Positions 7,254 to 15,259 are shown, numbered from the stretch's first letter. The stretch is 64,000 nt of DNA from SZUA-309 sp965215995 (GCA_965215995.1 OZ244128.1:4774001-4838000), one strand, 5' to 3'. Numbers and translations are program-made. Notes: generated by a model not told the origin, from the sequence alone.

Positions 7254-9154
7254 TGAGTCAGCCGAATGAGTCCCACGCTGCGATTGAAGCCTATCTTGCC
7301 GATCAGGCCAGCAAGACAGAACTGCGCTTCCTCACCTGCGGGAGTGTAGATGACGGCAAAAGCACGCTCATCGGCCGGCTGCTCTATGACTCCAAGTTGA
7401 TCTTCGAGGACCAATTGGATGCCCTGGAAGCGGACAGCCGCAAACAGGGAACTCAGGGCGAGAACATCGATCTGGCGCTGCTGGTGGATGGTCTGGCTGC
7501 CGAGCGCGAGCAGGGCATCACCATCGACGTGGCCTATCGCTTCTTCGCCACGGACCGGCGTAAGTTCGTGGTGGCGGATACCCCCGGTCACGAGCAGTAC
7601 ACGCGGAACATGGCCACCGGTGCCTCCAATGCCGAGCTGGCCGTCATTCTGGTGGATGCCCGCAAGGGCGTGCTCACCCAGACCAAGCGGCACAGCTACA
7701 TCGTCTCTCTGTTCGGCATCAAAGAAGTGGTGCTGGCGGTGAACAAGATGGATCTGGTCGACTTCGACGAGACCGTGTTCAACGAAATCGTCGAACACTA
7801 CCGCGCCTTTGCGGCGGAACTCGGCGAGCTGAACATCACCGCGATCCCGGTCTCGGCGCTGGCTGGCGACAACGTGACCGGCCCCAGCGACAAGACCGCC
7901 TGGTATCAGGGACCGACCCTGCTCGGCCACCTGGAGACGGTCGAGGTCGACTCGGATCTCGACAGCCAGCCGTTTCGCATGCCCGTGCAGTGGGTGAACC
8001 GACCTGATCTGGACTTCCGTGGCTTCAGTGGCACCATCGCCGGAGGTACGGTCCGCCCGGGTGATTCGATCAGAGTGCTGCCGTCGGGGCAGACCAGTGA
8101 GATAGCACGCATCGTCACCTACGACGGCGATCTGGGCTCGGCGGGTCCCGGCGAGGCGGTAACCCTGGTGCTGGCAGATGAGATCGACATCAGCCGAGGG
8201 GATGTGATCGCGGCAGCGCAGTCGCCCTGTCAGGTATCTGATCAGTTCGCTGTGCATCTGCTCTGGATGCAGGATGCACCCCTGTTCCCTGGGCGTCAGT
8301 ACTACCTGAAATCCGGCACCCGTACCGTGCCCTGCGTGGTGACCGATCTGAAGCACAAGATCAACGTCAACACCCTGGAACAGCTGCCGGCAAAGTCCCT
8401 GGAGCTGAACGAAGTGGGCGTAGGCAACCTGAGCCTGTCGAGCCGGATCGCCTTCGATCCGTATCACGACAATCGAACGCTAGGCAGCTTCATTCTCATC
8501 GATCGACAGAGCATGAATACGGTTGGTGTGGGTCTTACCGACTTCTCGCTGCGCAGGGCGGATAACGTGCACTGGCAGGCGCTGTCGGTGGACAAGTCGC
8601 GTCGCAGTGAGCTCAAGCATCAGAAGCCCTGCGTGATCTGGTTTACCGGCCTGTCCGGGTCGGGTAAGTCGACGATCGCCAATCTGCTGGAAGCCAAACT
8701 GCACGACGAGCATCGCCATACCTACGTGCTTGACGGCGACAACGTGCGGCACGGTTTGAACCGGGATATCGGCTTTACGGAGGCCGACCGGGTGGAGAAC
8801 ATCCGCCGGGTGGGTGAAGTCTCCAAGCTCATGGTGGATGCGGGGCTGATCACCATAGCGTCATTTATCTCTCCGTTCGCCAGCGAGCGGCGAATGGTGC
8901 GTGACCTCCTCGATGACGGCGAGTTCATCGAGGTGTTCGTGGATACCCCGTTGGAGGTCTGCGAGGCTCGGGACCCGAAGGGTCTGTACAAAAAAGCGAG
9001 AGCCGGTGAGATTGCCAACTTCACCGGCGTGGAGCAGGAGTACGAGATTCCGGAAAACGCGGAAATCGTCGTCCAGACCGTGAACGTGTCGCCGGAAGCC
9101 GCCGCGGAGCAGGTTCTCGAGCAGCTTCGTCGGCGGGGCATTCTGGAAACCTGA
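7253..9154 (+). CDS. cysNC: Bifunctional sulfate adenylyltransferase subunit 1/APS kinase, CysNC
   Basis: A 633-residue fusion. Residues 1 to about 440 are CysN, the regulatory GTPase of ATP sulfurylase, with G1 GSVDDGKSTLIGRL (about 29-42), G3 DTPGHEQYTRN, G4 NKMD and EF-Tu-like beta barrels. Residues from about 455 are CysC, adenylylsulfate kinase, with P-loop GLSGSGKSTIANLLE (about 466-480), the DGDNVRHGLN loop and the phosphoserine segment FISPFASERR. Together with CysD it carries sulfate to PAPS. CysN-CysC fusions are well known in proteobacteria. The stop overlaps the next gene (TGATG), so the downstream oxidoreductase belongs to the same operon. Confidence 0.96.
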   Translation: MSQPNESHAAIEAYLADQASKTELRFLTCGSVDDGKSTLIGRLLYDSKLIFEDQLDALEADSRKQGTQGENIDLALLVDGLAAEREQGITIDVAYRFFATDRRKFVVADTPGHEQYTRNMATGASNAELAVILVDARKGVLTQTKRHSYIVSLFGIKEVVLAVNKMDLVDFDETVFNEIVEHYRAFAAELGELNITAIPVSALAGDNVTGPSDKTAWYQGPTLLGHLETVEVDSDLDSQPFRMPVQWVNRPDLDFRGFSGTIAGGTVRPGDSIRVLPSGQTSEIARIVTYDGDLGSAGPGEAVTLVLADEIDISRGDVIAAAQSPCQVSDQFAVHLLWMQDAPLFPGRQYYLKSGTRTVPCVVTDLKHKINVNTLEQLPAKSLELNEVGVGNLSLSSRIAFDPYHDNRTLGSFILIDRQSMNTVGVGLTDFSLRRADNVHWQALSVDKSRRSELKHQKPCVIWFTGLSGSGKSTIANLLEAKLHDEHRHTYVLDGDNVRHGLNRDIGFTEADRVENIRRVGEVSKLMVDAGLITIASFISPFASERRMVRDLLDDGEFIEVFVDTPLEVCEARDPKGLYKKARAGEIANFTGVEQEYEIPENAEIVVQTVNVSPEAAAEQVLEQLRRRGILET

Positions 9155-9984
9155 TGGAGCTTGGCGTCACCCTGCGCAACATGGGGGTGCAATCCTCTGC
9201 GGAGCTTGTCGTCGCCGCGGCACGGGCTGCTGAAGCCGCTGGTATGGAGTCGGTCTGGATAACAGACCACATCGCCATCCCCCCGGATGATGCGGAAGGG
9301 AGTGGTGGTCGATACCTGGATCCTCTGGTCACCCTGTCGGTGCTCGCCGGCGCTACGGAATCGATCCGCCTGGGCACCGGCGTGCTCATCCTGCCATATC
9401 GTCCGGCGCTGCCCACTGCAAAGCAGGTCGCCAGCCTGCAGGAACTGTCCGCTGGGCGGTTGCTGCTCGGTGTTGGCATCGGTTGGATGGACGCGGAGTT
9501 TCGGGCGCTGGGGATCGATCGGCACCAGCGTGGTCGTGACTCCGACGAGATTCTGGGCTTCATCAGGCGCGCGTTCGCCAGTACCGACGATATCACCGAA
9601 GCAAACGGTCAGACTTTTCTTTTCCGGCCCAACCCACCAGCACCGCCTATCTATATCGGTGGTAGGGCGCCGCATGCGCTCATGCGCGCCCTGCGACATG
9701 GTGCCGGCTGGTTGCCCATGGGCGCGGACCCGGATCGCCTGGCGCTGGATATGGCTGAGTTCAGACGACTCGCAGAAGCGGAGGACAGGCAACCAGGCCC
9801 GGTAACCGTGCTCGCGCCGTTGCCTTTGCAGCAGGCCGATGAGTGTGCGTCGCTTCTGTCACGATACGCGGAGATGGGTGTTGAGCGCCTGGTCTGTGCG
9901 TTGCGCTATGACACCCTGGCGGACTACCAACGTGCCCTCGAACGCATTGCCCGCATCTCGGAAAGGCTCAAGCGTCCGTCGTGA
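9154..9984 (+). CDS. LLM-class (luciferase-like) flavin oxidoreductase
   Basis: A 276-residue TIM-barrel protein of the bacterial luciferase-like monooxygenase superfamily, close in layout to the families annotated as F420-dependent LLM oxidoreductases. Supporting motifs are AAEAAGMESVWITDH at residues 26-40, IRLGTGVLILPYR near 75, GRLLLGVGIGWMDAEF near 105 and PIYIGGRAPHALMRALRHGAGWLP near 165-190. The cofactor (FMN or F420) is not decided by these motifs. It is start-stop coupled to cysNC and to the next gene. Because some LLM enzymes desulfonate organosulfur compounds (SsuD type), a role in sulfur acquisition is a reasonable but unproven inference. Confidence 0.82.
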   Translation: MELGVTLRNMGVQSSAELVVAAARAAEAAGMESVWITDHIAIPPDDAEGSGGRYLDPLVTLSVLAGATESIRLGTGVLILPYRPALPTAKQVASLQELSAGRLLLGVGIGWMDAEFRALGIDRHQRGRDSDEILGFIRRAFASTDDITEANGQTFLFRPNPPAPPIYIGGRAPHALMRALRHGAGWLPMGADPDRLALDMAEFRRLAEAEDRQPGPVTVLAPLPLQQADECASLLSRYAEMGVERLVCALRYDTLADYQRALERIARISERLKRPS

Positions 9985-10748
9985 ACTTTGCCTTGCGGGC
10001 AATGAGCCAGCTGCTGTCACGCCAGCATCCCGAAGTGATGGTGGTGGATGGGGCCCGACTGCAGCGGATCGGCGAAGCCTGTTGGGTTGCTGATCGGGAG
10101 CTCAGCTACAACGGACGTTCGACGTTGCCCGTTCGAATGGTTGTTATCCGGGACCCGGATGGCGGCTTGACCCTCTACTCTCCGGTGGCGATGGATGAGG
10201 GCACCAGCGAAGCGCTGGCTGGGCTCGGAGAGGTGGTGCGCGTGCTGGCACCGAATCGATTCCATACGCTGTTCGCAGGCAGGGTGCTCGATGCCTATCC
10301 AGATGCCGAGCTGCTGGTTCCGGAGGAGAACGCCGGGCTTGCAGAGAGGTTTCCAGCCCGGACGCGGATCATCGGTGATATGCAGACTGTCTCGACGGGA
10401 TTGGAAGTGCTGCCCGTACACCTGTCGGAGGGGCTGGTGGAGCTCTGTGTTTACCACGATGCCAGTGAAACGCTGCTGCTGGCTGATCTGCTGTTCAACA
10501 TCCAGCAGGCCAGCAGCCTCGGGGCTAAGCTCGCCTACCAGTTGAACGGAGTCTGGCGGCAACCTGCGAACTCACGCCTGCAGCGTCTGTTTCTTTTCAG
10601 AAACGCGGACAGCCTGAATCGGTTCTACCGCTGGGCCCTGGCGAAGCCGTTTTCCCAGATCAGCATGGCACATGGGCAGATCATCACCCGGGACGCGAGA
10701 GAGCAGTTCTACCAGATCTTCTCCCGCTACAGATCACCTGCCGGCTGA
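9981..10748 (+). CDS. DUF4336 domain protein
   Basis: A 255-residue cytosolic protein that fits the DUF4336 family, thought to be related to the metallo-beta-lactamase fold: an opening strand (CWVADRELSYNGRSTLPVRM), MVVIRDPDGGLTLYSPVAM, VLAPNRFHTLFAGRVLDAYPDA, and the later ELCVYHDASETLLLADLLF block with an acidic-His pair. Some of the usual metal-binding histidines of true beta-lactamases are absent. The GTG start overlaps the previous stop as GTGA. The biochemical activity of this family is not established. Confidence 0.7.
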   Translation: MNFALRAMSQLLSRQHPEVMVVDGARLQRIGEACWVADRELSYNGRSTLPVRMVVIRDPDGGLTLYSPVAMDEGTSEALAGLGEVVRVLAPNRFHTLFAGRVLDAYPDAELLVPEENAGLAERFPARTRIIGDMQTVSTGLEVLPVHLSEGLVELCVYHDASETLLLADLLFNIQQASSLGAKLAYQLNGVWRQPANSRLQRLFLFRNADSLNRFYRWALAKPFSQISMAHGQIITRDAREQFYQIFSRYRSPAG

Positions 10749-10765
10749 GCCGGGATGGCACCCTC

Positions 10766-11581
10766 ATGACAGAGCTGACTTTTGCCAGCCCCGCTTTGGC
10801 GGAGTTCTTCGCGAGTAATGGCTGGCGCCGGTTTGAAGACCTCTGGGGGTTGGAGGCGAGTGAGGTGGAGCCAGGCAACCTACACCGAGGTGGCTGGAGT
10901 TACGTCGTTCGCTTCGCCGCCGACGACGGCAGTGCGTTCTATCTGAAGCGGCAGGAAAACTTCGATTACCGGACCTGGGAGAGCGGAATCGTCCGCCGCC
11001 CCACGGTGGTCAGGGAATGGCAGACCGGTAAAGCTTTTCGAGATATTGGCATCGGCACTGCCGAGCCCGTCTGCCTTGGCGTGGGGCAGAACAAACCAAT
11101 GCGTGGGATTCTGGTCACGCGAGCACTGGATGAACATGAGCCCCTCACCGAAGTGCTCAAACGATTACCTGGTGGCAGCGATGCGCGTCAACGTCTCTGG
11201 TATCGGATCGCCGATGCGGTGCGCCTGATTCATGACCAGGGCTATCGGCACAACTGTCTCTATGGGCACCACATTCTGGTTCGCGAAACGGAGGAAGGTT
11301 GGGACTGTGCCTTCATCGATCTCGAGAAGGCGAGCCGAACCAGCAACGCATATCGGGCTGCCATCGCTGATCTGAGTGCATTGGATCGACACACGGACGA
11401 CATGAGCCTCAGAGATCGGGAGTGGCTCTGGGATCGCTATTTCCGCGACGTGCCGCTGGCCCGTCGGGAGAAGATACTCCGGGTAATGGCTCGAAGAACG
11501 GCAAAGCGTGCGGTGACCCGTTACATTCGTGATTGCGCATCCGGTCGTCGCGGTGAGATGGCACGGGGTCCCGCTGACTGA
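10766..11581 (+). CDS. InaA/WaaP-family lipopolysaccharide kinase-like protein
   Basis: A 271-residue protein with the Kdo/WaaP/InaA kinase fold. It has a basic Lys in FYLKRQENFDYR (nucleotide-binding strand), VVREWQTGKAF, an alphaC-like region, and then HDQGYRHNCLYGHHILV, which aligns with the catalytic loop. The metal-binding strand is retained as FIDLEKA. In WaaP the loop reads H-R-D; here the Asp position appears to be Cys, as in InaA-type members, so ordinary phosphotransfer is doubtful. The gene follows the DUF4336 gene by 17 bp, so they probably share a transcript. InaA relatives are stress or weak-acid inducible in pseudomonads; the target here is unknown. Confidence 0.75.
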   Translation: MTELTFASPALAEFFASNGWRRFEDLWGLEASEVEPGNLHRGGWSYVVRFAADDGSAFYLKRQENFDYRTWESGIVRRPTVVREWQTGKAFRDIGIGTAEPVCLGVGQNKPMRGILVTRALDEHEPLTEVLKRLPGGSDARQRLWYRIADAVRLIHDQGYRHNCLYGHHILVRETEEGWDCAFIDLEKASRTSNAYRAAIADLSALDRHTDDMSLRDREWLWDRYFRDVPLARREKILRVMARRTAKRAVTRYIRDCASGRRGEMARGPAD

Positions 11582-11603
11582 CATGCTCGCTGCAAACCGG
11601 CTT

Positions 11604-11873
11604 TAGGGCCTGTTCACACTAACTATGGAATCGCGCAGGATGCCATTTTTTCCCGAATCAAGGCGGAGTGAGCGTGGCGTAGCAACGCTACGTGAGCGAT
11701 CGACAACGCAGAGTCGGGGAAAAATGGCCCCTGCCCGAAGGGTTGCGCCCAAAATCGTGCCCTGCGTTGTTGCTCGTCGCTCATTTACCGCAAGTAAACT
11801 TCGCTCCTCGCGCCTAGCAAGGCACGATTTTGAGCAGCAACGCGACTCCATAGTTAGTGTGAACAGGCCCTAG
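11604..11873. mobile_element. MITE-like element, long copy (about 270 bp)
   Basis: Bounded by the same terminal inverted repeats as the element at 5399-5518: GGGCCTGTTCACACTAACTA at the left end and its reverse complement ending at 11873. The left flank is TTAG and the right flank CTAG, so a TA duplication fits both copies while a four-base YTAR duplication fits only with one substitution. It shares about 80 bp inward from the left end and about 35 bp from the right end with the short copy in reverse. The central roughly 150 bp is extra and contains an imperfect palindrome (CAAAATCGTGCC near 11750 and GGCACGATTTTG near 11821). It has no plausible protein. It lies downstream of the InaA-like gene. 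Confidence 0.85.
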
Positions 11874-11898
11874 TCAACCCGCAGACCTGCGACCGGGA

Positions 11899-12297
11899 TC
11901 AGCGCTTCTCTACCGCTTCGACAGGGTTACCTGCATCGGCCCAACCGCGGAAGCCACCGCCGATGTGGCAGACGTTTTCGAGCCCCATGTTCTGGACCGT
12001 CTGGGTTGCCAGCGCCGAGCGCCAACCGCTCTGACAATAGAAGACGAAGCGCTTGCCGGAGCCGAAGACGTCTTTGTAATAGGGGCTGTCCGGATCGATC
12101 CAGAACTCGAGCATACCGCGCGTGGCGTGAAAGGCTCCGGGGACCTTACCTTCCCGCTGCAGCTCCCGCAGGTCTCTAATGTCAACAAATTGAACGTTAT
12201 CATCGCCCAGTAAGGACGCCGCCTCTGCTGGGTCCAGGGTTTCGATTTCGGCCTCCGCTGCTTCGAGCAGTGCCTTATAGCCGGTCTTCAAGGTCAA
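11899..12297 (-). CDS. Rhodanese-like domain protein
   Basis: A single-domain rhodanese of 132 residues, a cytosolic sulfurtransferase fold. The domain begins at about residue 20 (LDPAEAASLLGDDNVQFVDI with the D-I-R-D structural motif), and the active-site loop is FYCQSGWRSALA with the nucleophilic Cys near residue 89. The ending HIGGGFRGWADAGNPVE is typical. The loop has six residues and starts C-Q-S-G-W-R, as in proteins annotated as thiosulfate or persulfide transferases. Its sulfur donor and acceptor are unknown. It is transcribed away from the small ORFs at 12.5 kb. Confidence 0.9.
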   Translation of the reverse strand: MTLKTGYKALLEAAEAEIETLDPAEAASLLGDDNVQFVDIRDLRELQREGKVPGAFHATRGMLEFWIDPDSPYYKDVFGSGKRFVFYCQSGWRSALATQTVQNMGLENVCHIGGGFRGWADAGNPVEAVEKR

Positions 12298-12472
12298 TGT
12301 CTTACATCCGTTGGAGCTGATTGCCTCTTTATAGCCTTGCAGCGTTGCTCAAGCTATCGCTCCAACATCCGAAAAAAAGAGCCAACTGGCCATGTGCGGC
12401 AGTTCACGCCGAAATTGGCCATGTCCAGCACGCCTGACGTGATTCGATAGGAGGCATCTGGAGGGCATCTAA
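12298..12472. promoter_or_regulatory. Intergenic region with paired repeats
   Basis: A divergent spacer between the rhodanese and the small ORF at 12473. It contains an 8-bp inverted repeat, GTTGGAGC at 12310-12317 and GCTCCAAC at 12359-12366, and two direct copies of TGGCCATGT at 12387-12395 and 12416-12424, 29 bp apart. These could be operator half sites, but I do not recognise a regulator. A strong Shine-Dalgarno sequence (GGAGGG at 12460-12465) ends the region. Confidence 0.35.
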
Positions 12473-12574
12473 ATGCTTATAAAACAATTAGATAGCGAGT
12501 ATCTCCCGATTCTGGCACGGATCCTGATACCCGATACAGAGATGTTGCATACGCCTTGTAGAGCAGAGAAATGA
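12473..12574 (+). CDS. Putative 33-aa small ORF with strong ribosome site
   Basis: ATG at 12473 lies seven bases after GGAGGG, the best Shine-Dalgarno sequence in this interval. The frame encodes MLIKQLDSEYLPILARILIP and 13 further residues before a TGA that overlaps the next ATG as ATGA. The peptide has an amphipathic or mildly hydrophobic helix at residues 8-19. I do not recognise it. It could be a leader peptide, a real small protein, or chance. The coupling to the following ORF is the main support. Confidence 0.35.
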   Translation: MLIKQLDSEYLPILARILIPDTEMLHTPCRAEK

Positions 12575-12777
12575 GTCATCCAGTCGCCAGAAACTACCCG
12601 GAACAGTTCGCAACCACGCCGGATCTGCTGCATGTGGTCATTCCTCGCCACGAGATCATCGCGGAGATGAGTCTGCGAGGCGAGGACGATACGCTCAACG
12701 ACGTCTGCCTCGCCGTCGCCGTGGTTGCGGATGTGCTGGGGCTCGCCATGGCGGCCTCGGCGAGCGAGCTCGACTGA
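12571..12777 (+). CDS. Putative 68-aa small protein
   Basis: Starts in an ATGA overlap with the preceding small ORF and runs to a stop at 12777, just before the convergent enoyl-CoA hydratase. Codon choice from about 12630 on is strongly biased to G or C at the third position, like the true genes here. The peptide has a charged middle (HEIIAEMSLRGEDDTLNDV) and a hydrophobic alanine-valine-rich helix near the C terminus (CLAVAVVADVLGLAMAA). No family is recognised. The opposite-strand frame has no coding signature of its own. Confidence 0.35.
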   Translation: MSHPVARNYPEQFATTPDLLHVVIPRHEIIAEMSLRGEDDTLNDVCLAVAVVADVLGLAMAASASELD

Positions 12778-12788
12778 GATCTTCGGCT

Positions 12789-13559
12789 CTATCTCCCCTT
12801 CCAGTTCGGCGCTCGCTTCTCCGCGAACGCTTTCGGGCCTTCCACGAAATCCTCGCTCTTGGCCATTGCTCTGACCGAGTCGTACTGCTTGCTCATGGAC
12901 TCTTCCAGGGACCCCATGGACAGCGACTGGTAGACCACATCCTTGCTGGCGCGAATGGATAGCGGTGCACAGGCAGTGATCTGATCCACCCAACCCTGAG
13001 TGGCTTCCATCAGCCGATCGTGGGGTACCACATCGTTCACGAAACCAAGCTCTTTGCCTTCAGCGGCGGTGACGTGTCGACCGGTCAGGATCATCCCGAG
13101 TGCGCGCTTGGCTCCGATCTGTCGCGGCAACCGGTTCAGACCACCTGCCAGTGCGGCCAGGCCGACTTTCGGCTCCGGCAGTGCAAACATGGCCTTTTCC
13201 GAGGCGATGATCAGATCACAGGCCAGCGCGATCTCGAAACCGCCGCCCATGGCCACGCCGTTGACCGCAGCAATAACCGGCTTGGTGAGATCGAACCGGG
13301 AAGTGAGCCCCGCGAAGCCCCTTGGCATGGGAACCCGCTCACCGCCTTCGGCCTGGTAGCGAAGGTCATTACCGGCACTGAAGCCGCGGCCGCTGCCGGT
13401 AATGACGGCCACCCAGAGGTCATCGTCTGCCGCGAACTCATCAAAGACCTCGCCAAGCTCCGCATTGGCTGGCGGATGCAAGGCGTTGAGCCGATCGGGC
13501 CGGTTCAAGGTCACGGTCATTACGTGGTCTTTCTTGTCGACCAGACAATACTCAGGCAT
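12789..13559 (-). CDS. Enoyl-CoA hydratase/isomerase family protein (crotonase fold)
   Basis: A 256-residue crotonase-fold protein acting on acyl-CoA thioesters. It shows the oxyanion-hole strands FSAGNDL (about residues 60-66) and NGVAMGGGFEIALACD (about 102-117). The first catalytic Glu is kept in ALPEPKVGL, but the position of the second hydratase Glu appears to be Gly (RALGMILTG), which argues against a simple beta-oxidation hydratase and for an isomerase or a related reaction. The C terminus ends FAEKRAPNWKGR, usual in this group. It lies 9 bp downstream of the histidine phosphatase gene on the same strand. Confidence 0.9.
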   Translation of the reverse strand: MPEYCLVDKKDHVMTVTLNRPDRLNALHPPANAELGEVFDEFAADDDLWVAVITGSGRGFSAGNDLRYQAEGGERVPMPRGFAGLTSRFDLTKPVIAAVNGVAMGGGFEIALACDLIIASEKAMFALPEPKVGLAALAGGLNRLPRQIGAKRALGMILTGRHVTAAEGKELGFVNDVVPHDRLMEATQGWVDQITACAPLSIRASKDVVYQSLSMGSLEESMSKQYDSVRAMAKSEDFVEGPKAFAEKRAPNWKGR

Positions 13560-13568
13560 AGCTCTCCC

Positions 13569-14171
13569 TCAAAGATGTTGTGTCGAGTTGAAGAAGTTAA
13601 CGTAGGGAGAAGGGGAAAGCACCAGTTCGGTCAGACTGCAGTTCGCGACCGGGTAATCCACCCAGCAGCGCGGATCATCGTTCAGAATGGTGCCGAGAGC
13701 CACAGCGAGAGCCGCGCCGTGCCCGACGACCAACACCCGTTCGTCAGCGGGGTGCTGCTCATGAATCGACAGTAGTGCGTCAACGGTCCGTTCCGCGACC
13801 GCATTCAGGGACTCTCCGCCAGGTGGGCTGAAATCGAGATTGCTCCGGGTGCGATTGTAGAAGTCATGCTCTTTAGCCAGCGCCTCGAAGGCCAGGCCTT
13901 CCCATTCGCCAATGGCGTACTCCGCAAGGCCTTCCATTGGCGTGGGTTCTATCTCGAGCACCGCCTGCACGGCTTGAGCGGTTTCCAGGCAGCGATCCAA
14001 GGGGCTTGTGTAAATGGCGGTCAGCTCCTTGTGGGTCCGGGCAATATACCGGGCTGTCTTTTTCACCTGCCGTCGACCTCGCCAGGTCATTGTGCTGTTG
14101 GTAGAGCCATGCCAGAGACGTTTGCGGTTCGCGTGGATCTGTCCGTGACGGAGTAGTAAGAGGGATGCCAT
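13569..14171 (-). CDS. Histidine phosphatase family protein (phosphoglycerate mutase-like)
   Basis: A 200-residue member of the branch-1 histidine phosphatase superfamily. The phospho-accepting His is in LLLRHGQIHANRKRLWHGS at the N terminus, the second Arg is in IYTSPLDRCLETAQ, the catalytic Glu is in the IGEWEGLAFEAL region and the second His in VLVVGHGAALAVAL near residue 150. Substrates in this superfamily range from sugar phosphates to nucleotides and protein phosphates, and none can be assigned here. It overlaps apbE by a few bases only if apbE is taken from its most upstream start. Confidence 0.88.
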   Translation of the reverse strand: MASLLLLRHGQIHANRKRLWHGSTNSTMTWRGRRQVKKTARYIARTHKELTAIYTSPLDRCLETAQAVQAVLEIEPTPMEGLAEYAIGEWEGLAFEALAKEHDFYNRTRSNLDFSPPGGESLNAVAERTVDALLSIHEQHPADERVLVVGHGAALAVALGTILNDDPRCWVDYPVANCSLTELVLSPSPYVNFFNSTQHL

Positions 14172-14215
14172 CGCCGGTATTCTGCGCGACCCGGAAGATC
14201 GGCTCCAGTAAGTCT

Positions 14216-15259
14216 ATGCGTGACTGTGTCTTGAAATTGCGAGTGGCGTATCGAGTTCTTCCACTGCTTCTCCTTCTGCACGGATGTGAGGAAACGCCCG
14301 AGTACCATCGCTTCGAAGGGGCGACGATGGGGACCTACTTCCGGATCACCGCGCTCTGCCCGGAAGCCGACTCCGTCTCGCTTGAGGGACAGCTGGAAAG
14401 GGAGCTCGTGCGGGTGAACGCGCAGATGTCTACTTACCAACCGGACTCCGAGCTGATGCGGTTCAACAACCACCCACCGGGTGAGTGGGTGCGGGCATCA
14501 CCTGAGCTCGTGGAAGTCGTCGCTGCTGCCGCCGAGATATCGAGTTGGTCCTCCGGCGCCTTCGATGTGACCATCTCGGAGCTCGTCGACTTGTGGGGGT
14601 TTGGGCCGGGAGGTCGGATCAGCAGCCGGCCCTCTGAGCAGGCCATCGCAGAAGCACGGACCCGCATTGGCTTTAAGCGTCTGGAAATCGATGTGTCTGC
14701 ACAGGCCATTCGCCGTCGCTCCACATTCGCCGTGGATCTGTCTGCCATTGCCAAAGGCTACGCGGTGGATCGACTGAGCCAGCTGCTCGAGGCTCAGGGT
14801 TGCGACAACTATCTGGTGGACATTGGCGGTGAGGTGAGAGGTGTCGGCTTGAGCCCGTCAGGGCGGCTCTGGCGGATCGGCGTGGAAGTGCCGGATCCCG
14901 ACAGCTTGGGAGGGGTACAGAAGGTTCTTGAGCTCGATGCGATGGCGGTTGCGACTTCCGGAGACTACAGGAATTTCCTCGATCTCGAAGGAGAACGGTA
15001 CTCGCACACGCTGGATCCACGGTCCGGCTATCCGGTTGCGCATGCGCTGGCCTCTGTGACCGTCCTGCACCCCTCCGCCATGTGGGCAGACGGCTATGCC
15101 ACGGCGCTCAACGTGCTGGGACCCGAAATGGGCTTCGAGCTCGCAGAAGTCAGTGAGCTCGCCGCCTTCTTTCTGATTCGCCGTCCCAATGGCTACGAAG
15201 AACGGTATACTGCGGCCATGCTGAGGTATCTGGACCAAACGCCGGAGAGTAGCCGATGA
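14216..15259 (+). CDS. apbE: FAD:protein FMN transferase ApbE
   Basis: Transfers FMN from FAD to a threonine of target proteins, notably NqrB and NqrC of the sodium-pumping NADH:quinone oxidoreductase. With ATG at 14216 the protein is 347 residues and begins with a lipoprotein signal (VLPLLLLLHGC), placing it on the periplasmic side of a membrane. Other motifs are EGATMGTYFRI, SGAFDVTISELVDLWGFGP near residue 110, the VDLSAIAKGYAVDRL block and YSHTLDPRSGYPV. The stop overlaps the start of nqrM (GATGAC), the pairing seen at the end of nqr operons. The nqrA-F genes themselves are not in the window. Confidence 0.94.
   Translation: MRDCVLKLRVAYRVLPLLLLLHGCEETPEYHRFEGATMGTYFRITALCPEADSVSLEGQLERELVRVNAQMSTYQPDSELMRFNNHPPGEWVRASPELVEVVAAAAEISSWSSGAFDVTISELVDLWGFGPGGRISSRPSEQAIAEARTRIGFKRLEIDVSAQAIRRRSTFAVDLSAIAKGYAVDRLSQLLEAQGCDNYLVDIGGEVRGVGLSPSGRLWRIGVEVPDPDSLGGVQKVLELDAMAVATSGDYRNFLDLEGERYSHTLDPRSGYPVAHALASVTVLHPSAMWADGYATALNVLGPEMGFELAEVSELAAFFLIRRPNGYEERYTAAMLRYLDQTPESSR

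Noticed and set aside
12469..12993. A 174-codon frame on the minus strand spanning the small-ORF region
   Set aside because: It overlaps the end of the enoyl-CoA hydratase out of frame and has no domain or codon bias.
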